This document shows, piece after piece, positions 42,823 to 44,860 of a DNA stretch of 44,860 bases. The DNA comes from an uncultured Verrucomicrobiota bacterium. Lineage in GTDB: Bacteria > Verrucomicrobiota > Kiritimatiellia > Kiritimatiellales > Tichowtungiaceae. A program made the position numbers and the translations under genes. The notes beneath the pieces were generated by a model, which saw only the letters and a program-made list of their open reading frames with translations, was not told the DNA's origin and searched no databases. The stretch is taken from contig CAIKWE010000011.1 of the NCBI GenBank assembly GCA_903831085.1, forward strand, positions 1-44,860, given 5' to 3'. Each line of letters begins with the position of its first letter. The stretch's first letter is position 1.

Positions 42823-43179
42823 TTAAGCAATTGCGGCTTTAGCGGTCTGAATCAGCTTGATGAATCCGGCTTCGTCGTAGATGGCGATTTCAGAAAGCAT
42901 TTTGCGGTTCAGGGTGATGTTGGCTTTGACCAGTCCTTCAATGAAGCGGCTGTAAGTGATCCCGTTGGCTTTGCAGGCGGCGTTGATACGCACGGTCCAA
43001 AGGCGGCGGAAGTTGCGCTTTTTCAGTTTGCGATGGACGAAGGCCATCGCCTGTGCGCGGTCAACCGCTTCGGTGGCCATACGGAAAAGTTTGCTGCGGT
43101 TACCGTAGAAGCCCTTAGCGAGGTCCAGACGGTTTTTTCTGCGGCGGCGCGAGGCCGGTGCGTTAGTGGCTCTTGGCAT
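42823..43179 (-). CDS. rplT: 50S ribosomal protein L20
   Basis: A 118-residue 23S rRNA-binding protein required early in 50S assembly. The basic N-terminus (RRRRKNRLDLAKGFYGNRSKLF) and core (RLWTVRINAACKANGITYSRFI, LNRKMLSEIAI) are typical and the length is right. AGGAG precedes the ATG. It follows rpmI by 19 bases. In many bacteria infC heads this operon, but here cysE lies upstream. Confidence 0.98.
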   Translation of the reverse strand: MPRATNAPASRRRRKNRLDLAKGFYGNRSKLFRMATEAVDRAQAMAFVHRKLKKRNFRRLWTVRINAACKANGITYSRFIEGLVKANITLNRKMLSEIAIYDEAGFIKLIQTAKAAIA

Positions 43180-43198
43180 GGTTCATACTCCTGTTAAA

Positions 43199-43396
43199 TT
43201 AAGCGTAGGGAATGGTTCGTGAGATGCGTTTTTCGTCGGTTTTCGCGACGAGATTGGTGCCCCCGAGACGGCGGCGCTGCTTGCGGCTCTTGCCGGTCAG
43301 AATGTGGCTGCCTCCCATGTGGGAATATTTCAGTTTGCCGGTTCCCGTTTTCTTAAAACGTTTGGCCGCAGTCTTTTTGGTTTTCTGTTTCGGCAT
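43199..43396 (-). CDS. rpmI: 50S ribosomal protein L35
   Basis: A 65-residue basic protein: PKQKTKKTAAKRFKKTGTGK, the SHILTGKSRKQRRRL motif and the conserved C-terminal RTIPYA-type end. AGGAG lies 7 bases before the ATG. It is the first gene of the rpmI-rplT operon under its own promoter. Confidence 0.98.
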   Translation of the reverse strand: MPKQKTKKTAAKRFKKTGTGKLKYSHMGGSHILTGKSRKQRRRLGGTNLVAKTDEKRISRTIPYA

Positions 43397-43430
43397 AGTG
43401 TGCTCCTAAAGTGGTACGTAAAAGCGCAGA

Positions 43431-43459
43431 AATATAGGTAAGGGGTCGGGGTGAGTCCA
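43431..43459 (-). promoter_or_regulatory. Candidate promoter of rpmI-rplT
   Basis: Minus strand TGGACT (43459-43454), 17-base spacer, TATATT (43436-43431), the -10 matching at 5 of 6. It lies 35 bases upstream of the rpmI ATG. Confidence 0.55.
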
Positions 43460-43481
43460 GCTTTTAAATTACTTTTTCGCG

Positions 43482-44432
43482 TTAGATTCCAAGCCCGCCC
43501 AGAAGACCGTCGGTATCCTTTGTCCGCACGGCGACACCGGCACCGGTTTTGGTCACAAAACTGTGCGGAGGAACGCTGTCGAGCAGGAAGACATTGCCGC
43601 CGATCACCGAGTGGTGACCGATGACGGTTTTGCCGCCCAGCACGATGGCGTTGGCGTAGATAATCACATTATCCTCAACAGTCGGATGGCGCTGAATGTG
43701 TTTAATCGGATTTCCGTGTTCGTCCAGCGGAAAGCTTTTCGCGCCGAGGGTGACGCCCTGATAGATTTTAACGCCTTGTCCGATTTTCGCCGTTTCGCCG
43801 ATCACCACTCCAGTGCCGTGGTCAATGAAGAAGCCTCTCCCGATAGTCGCGCCGGGATGAATATCGATGCCTGCCTTGGAATGGGTCCATTCATTCATGA
43901 TACGCGGAATGATCGGCACATCGAGGCGATAAAGCTCGTGTGCTATGCGGTGCGATGTGATCGCCATCACACCAGGGTAGGCGATTTTAACTTCGGCATA
44001 ACTCAGCGCGGCGGGGTCGCCGTTATAGGCGGCCTTCACGTCATCAATCAGCATTTCGCGGATAAACGGCAGCCGCGCCATGAATGTGTCCAGAATCCGC
44101 CGGGCCTCGGCGGGAACATCCGGCAGTGCCGGAATTTTTTCCCGGCGGCCGGATTCCGACTGCCAGCGGAAAGGAACAGCGCGTTCAATCTCCGGAAGAA
44201 TCCTCTGCGAAACCTCTTTGAGCTGTTTGTCGAAATAAGTTTCAAGCGACTCTTCTTCGGACGGATACATGCCGGGGAACATCACATGGATAAGAATTTT
44301 CAGCGCCTCGACGACACGGCCGGCGGCGGGATAATTCCACAGCACATTTTCCGGACGGTCTTCGTGTCCGGTCGAATAAAGTCCGGACAGCGCCTTAACA
44401 GTTTCTTTTATGGATGACGGGGTCTTGTTCAT
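43482..44432 (-). CDS. cysE: Serine O-acetyltransferase
   Basis: A 316-residue left-handed beta-helix acyltransferase making O-acetylserine for cysteine synthesis. The catalytic region has RIAHELYRLDVPIIPRIMNE and GIDIHPGATIGRGFFIDHG, followed by hexapeptide repeats (VVIGETAKIGQGVKIYQGV). The N-terminal alpha-helical domain (about 150 residues) is longer than in E. coli CysE and resembles the EpsC/plant-type long form. The C-terminus ends GLLGGLGI, similar to the Ile-terminated tail that docks into O-acetylserine sulfhydrylase. No ribosome site is obvious. No cysK is adjacent. Confidence 0.95.
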   Translation of the reverse strand: MNKTPSSIKETVKALSGLYSTGHEDRPENVLWNYPAAGRVVEALKILIHVMFPGMYPSEEESLETYFDKQLKEVSQRILPEIERAVPFRWQSESGRREKIPALPDVPAEARRILDTFMARLPFIREMLIDDVKAAYNGDPAALSYAEVKIAYPGVMAITSHRIAHELYRLDVPIIPRIMNEWTHSKAGIDIHPGATIGRGFFIDHGTGVVIGETAKIGQGVKIYQGVTLGAKSFPLDEHGNPIKHIQRHPTVEDNVIIYANAIVLGGKTVIGHHSVIGGNVFLLDSVPPHSFVTKTGAGVAVRTKDTDGLLGGLGI

Positions 44433-44461
44433 GCGTGAGCAGTTAAGTGGGGATTGCTTTT

Positions 44462-44481
44462 GGTTTCAAGTTCCAAGTTTC
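44462..44481. repeat. AAGTTTC-type repeat between cysE and tRNA-Pro
   Basis: GGTTTCAAGTTCCAAGTTTC, near-tandem TTTCAAGTTCCAAG units, resembling the sequence embedded in the mnmL-mnmD gene at 25901-25932. It lies 30 bases upstream of cysE. Confidence 0.35.
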
Positions 44482-44503
44482 ATCATTCTTGGGCACTCCT
44501 GCG

Positions 44504-44532
44504 TTGACCGGCTTTTTTTCACGTGCTAGCTT
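44504..44532 (+). promoter_or_regulatory. Candidate promoter of tRNA-Pro
   Basis: TTGACC (44504-44509), 17-base spacer, TAGCTT (44527-44532) preceded by TGC as an extended -10. It would initiate about 10 bases upstream of the tRNA 5' end. Confidence 0.5.
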
Positions 44533-44548
44533 CTCACGCTTCAATTGT

Positions 44549-44625
<77 letters not shown>

Positions 44626-44643
44626 TATCCAAACAACGAATTC

Positions 44644-44674
44644 ACAGCACTTTGCAAAAGGTGCTGTTTTTTTT
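44644..44674 (+). terminator. Intrinsic terminator after tRNA-Pro
   Basis: ACAGCAC (44644-44650) pairs with GTGCTGT (44661-44667), and the run of eight Ts (44667-44674) follows. It lies 19 bases after the tRNA. The rest of the gap to 44783 shows no gene; an attachment site would be expected at the tRNA 3' end, but the matching copy would lie outside the window. Confidence 0.88.
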
Positions 44675-44783
44675 GTCTGCCTCGTGCGGCTCAGACTACG
44701 TGGGAAACTACGGGTTTGGCCGTTTGATTCGCCCGCTTTGTTTAGAAGCGGTCGAGATGTTTCAAAAACAAACGGAGGCAGAT

Positions 44784-44860
44784 ATGAGTCTGGAAATGCA
44801 GAAGAAAAAGGATGGTTCACTTCGCTCAAAGTGGTGGTACGGACGGTTCACGGTAAACAG
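44784..44860 (+). CDS. 5' end of a probable tyrosine recombinase (phage/ICE-type integrase), cut by the window edge
   Basis: ATG 44784 with a good ribosome site (GGAGG, 44774-44778) opens 25 codons: MSLEMQKKKDGSLRSKWWYG then RFTVN. The KKKDGxLRSKWWYGR pattern is the start of many tyrosine recombinases, where the N-terminal strand is rich in K, S, W and Y. Location 158 bases downstream of tRNA-Pro, reading away from it, is the usual placement of an integrase in an element inserted at a tRNA gene. No catalytic residues are in view, so the assignment rests on 25 residues and context. Confidence 0.55.
   Translation, partial: MSLEMQKKKDGSLRSKWWYGRFTVN

Noticed and set aside
43397-43481. infC expected upstream of rpmI
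   Set aside because: The gap holds only a promoter and leader, and cysE lies beyond. infC must be elsewhere in the genome.

Overview
The window is a gene-dense stretch (about 45 kb, about 38 protein genes, one tRNA) of a Gram-negative bacterial chromosome. Outer-membrane markers are a TonB-dependent receptor, lipoproteins and lipid-A-type glycosyltransferases. The gene complement (archaeal/eukaryotic-type ProS, a Cmk-PlsC fusion, ClpC, a STE24-type protease) and the many intergenic repeat families suggest the PVC superphylum, perhaps Kiritimatiellota or Verrucomicrobiota. This is an impression from protein resemblance; no rRNA marker is present to prove it.

Layout. 1-5.3 kb (minus): a tail-specific protease (prc), a CheB-CheR-PAS hybrid sensor, and the first codons of a further gene. 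5.4-19.7 kb (plus): pgi; clpC; a tightly overlapping tyrA-aroA-cmk/plsC-proS cluster ending in a small HlyD-like membrane protein; then an HU/IHF-hisS-aspS run that leads into a GT2 glycosyltransferase and a lipid-A-biosynthesis N-domain protein. 19.7-25.0 kb (minus): a PepSY-like secreted protein, an OmpR/QseC-type two-component system, a four-repeat membrane protein and an ArnT/PMT-type glycosyltransferase. This looks like a signal-controlled envelope-modification locus facing the GT2 gene. 25.2-28.7 kb (minus): a radical-SAM/methyltransferase fusion (MnmL-like plus MnmD-like), a PfkB sugar kinase and a conserved hypothetical, separated by repeat elements. 28.8-31.7 kb: an RluA pseudouridine synthase, a DUF2726 protein and a STE24-like metalloprotease. 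31.7-32.5 kb: a tandem repeat array beside a REP-associated (RAYT) transposase. 32.6-37.2 kb (plus): leuC-leuD, an AI-2E-type permease, nadC and coaX. 37.3-38.0 kb (minus): a histidine-kinase-like protein without an ATPase domain. 38.2-42.8 kb (minus): a complete vitamin B12 uptake operon, btuB-btuF-btuD-btuC, behind a cobalamin riboswitch. 42.8-44.4 kb (minus): rplT, rpmI and cysE. The right edge has tRNA-Pro(GGG), a terminator, and the first 25 codons of what looks like a tyrosine recombinase, so an integrated element probably begins there.

The most unusual feature cuts across the genes. The palindrome TTTCCAA-N3-TTGGAAA occurs 12 times with a perfect 12-base core (plus three near matches), almost always inside coding sequence, in all three reading frames and in unrelated genes. 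Chance expectation for 12 fixed bases is about 0.003 in this length. Independently, palindromic elements with paired hairpins are inserted in frame in cheBR, the PfkB kinase, the mnmL-mnmD fusion and the RAYT gene itself. One pair shows a compensatory base change that preserves the hairpin. No stretch longer than 300 bases lacks a gene. The larger gaps (25028-25220, 31730-31920, 37976-38232, 42588-42822, 44626-44783) are described in the feature list.
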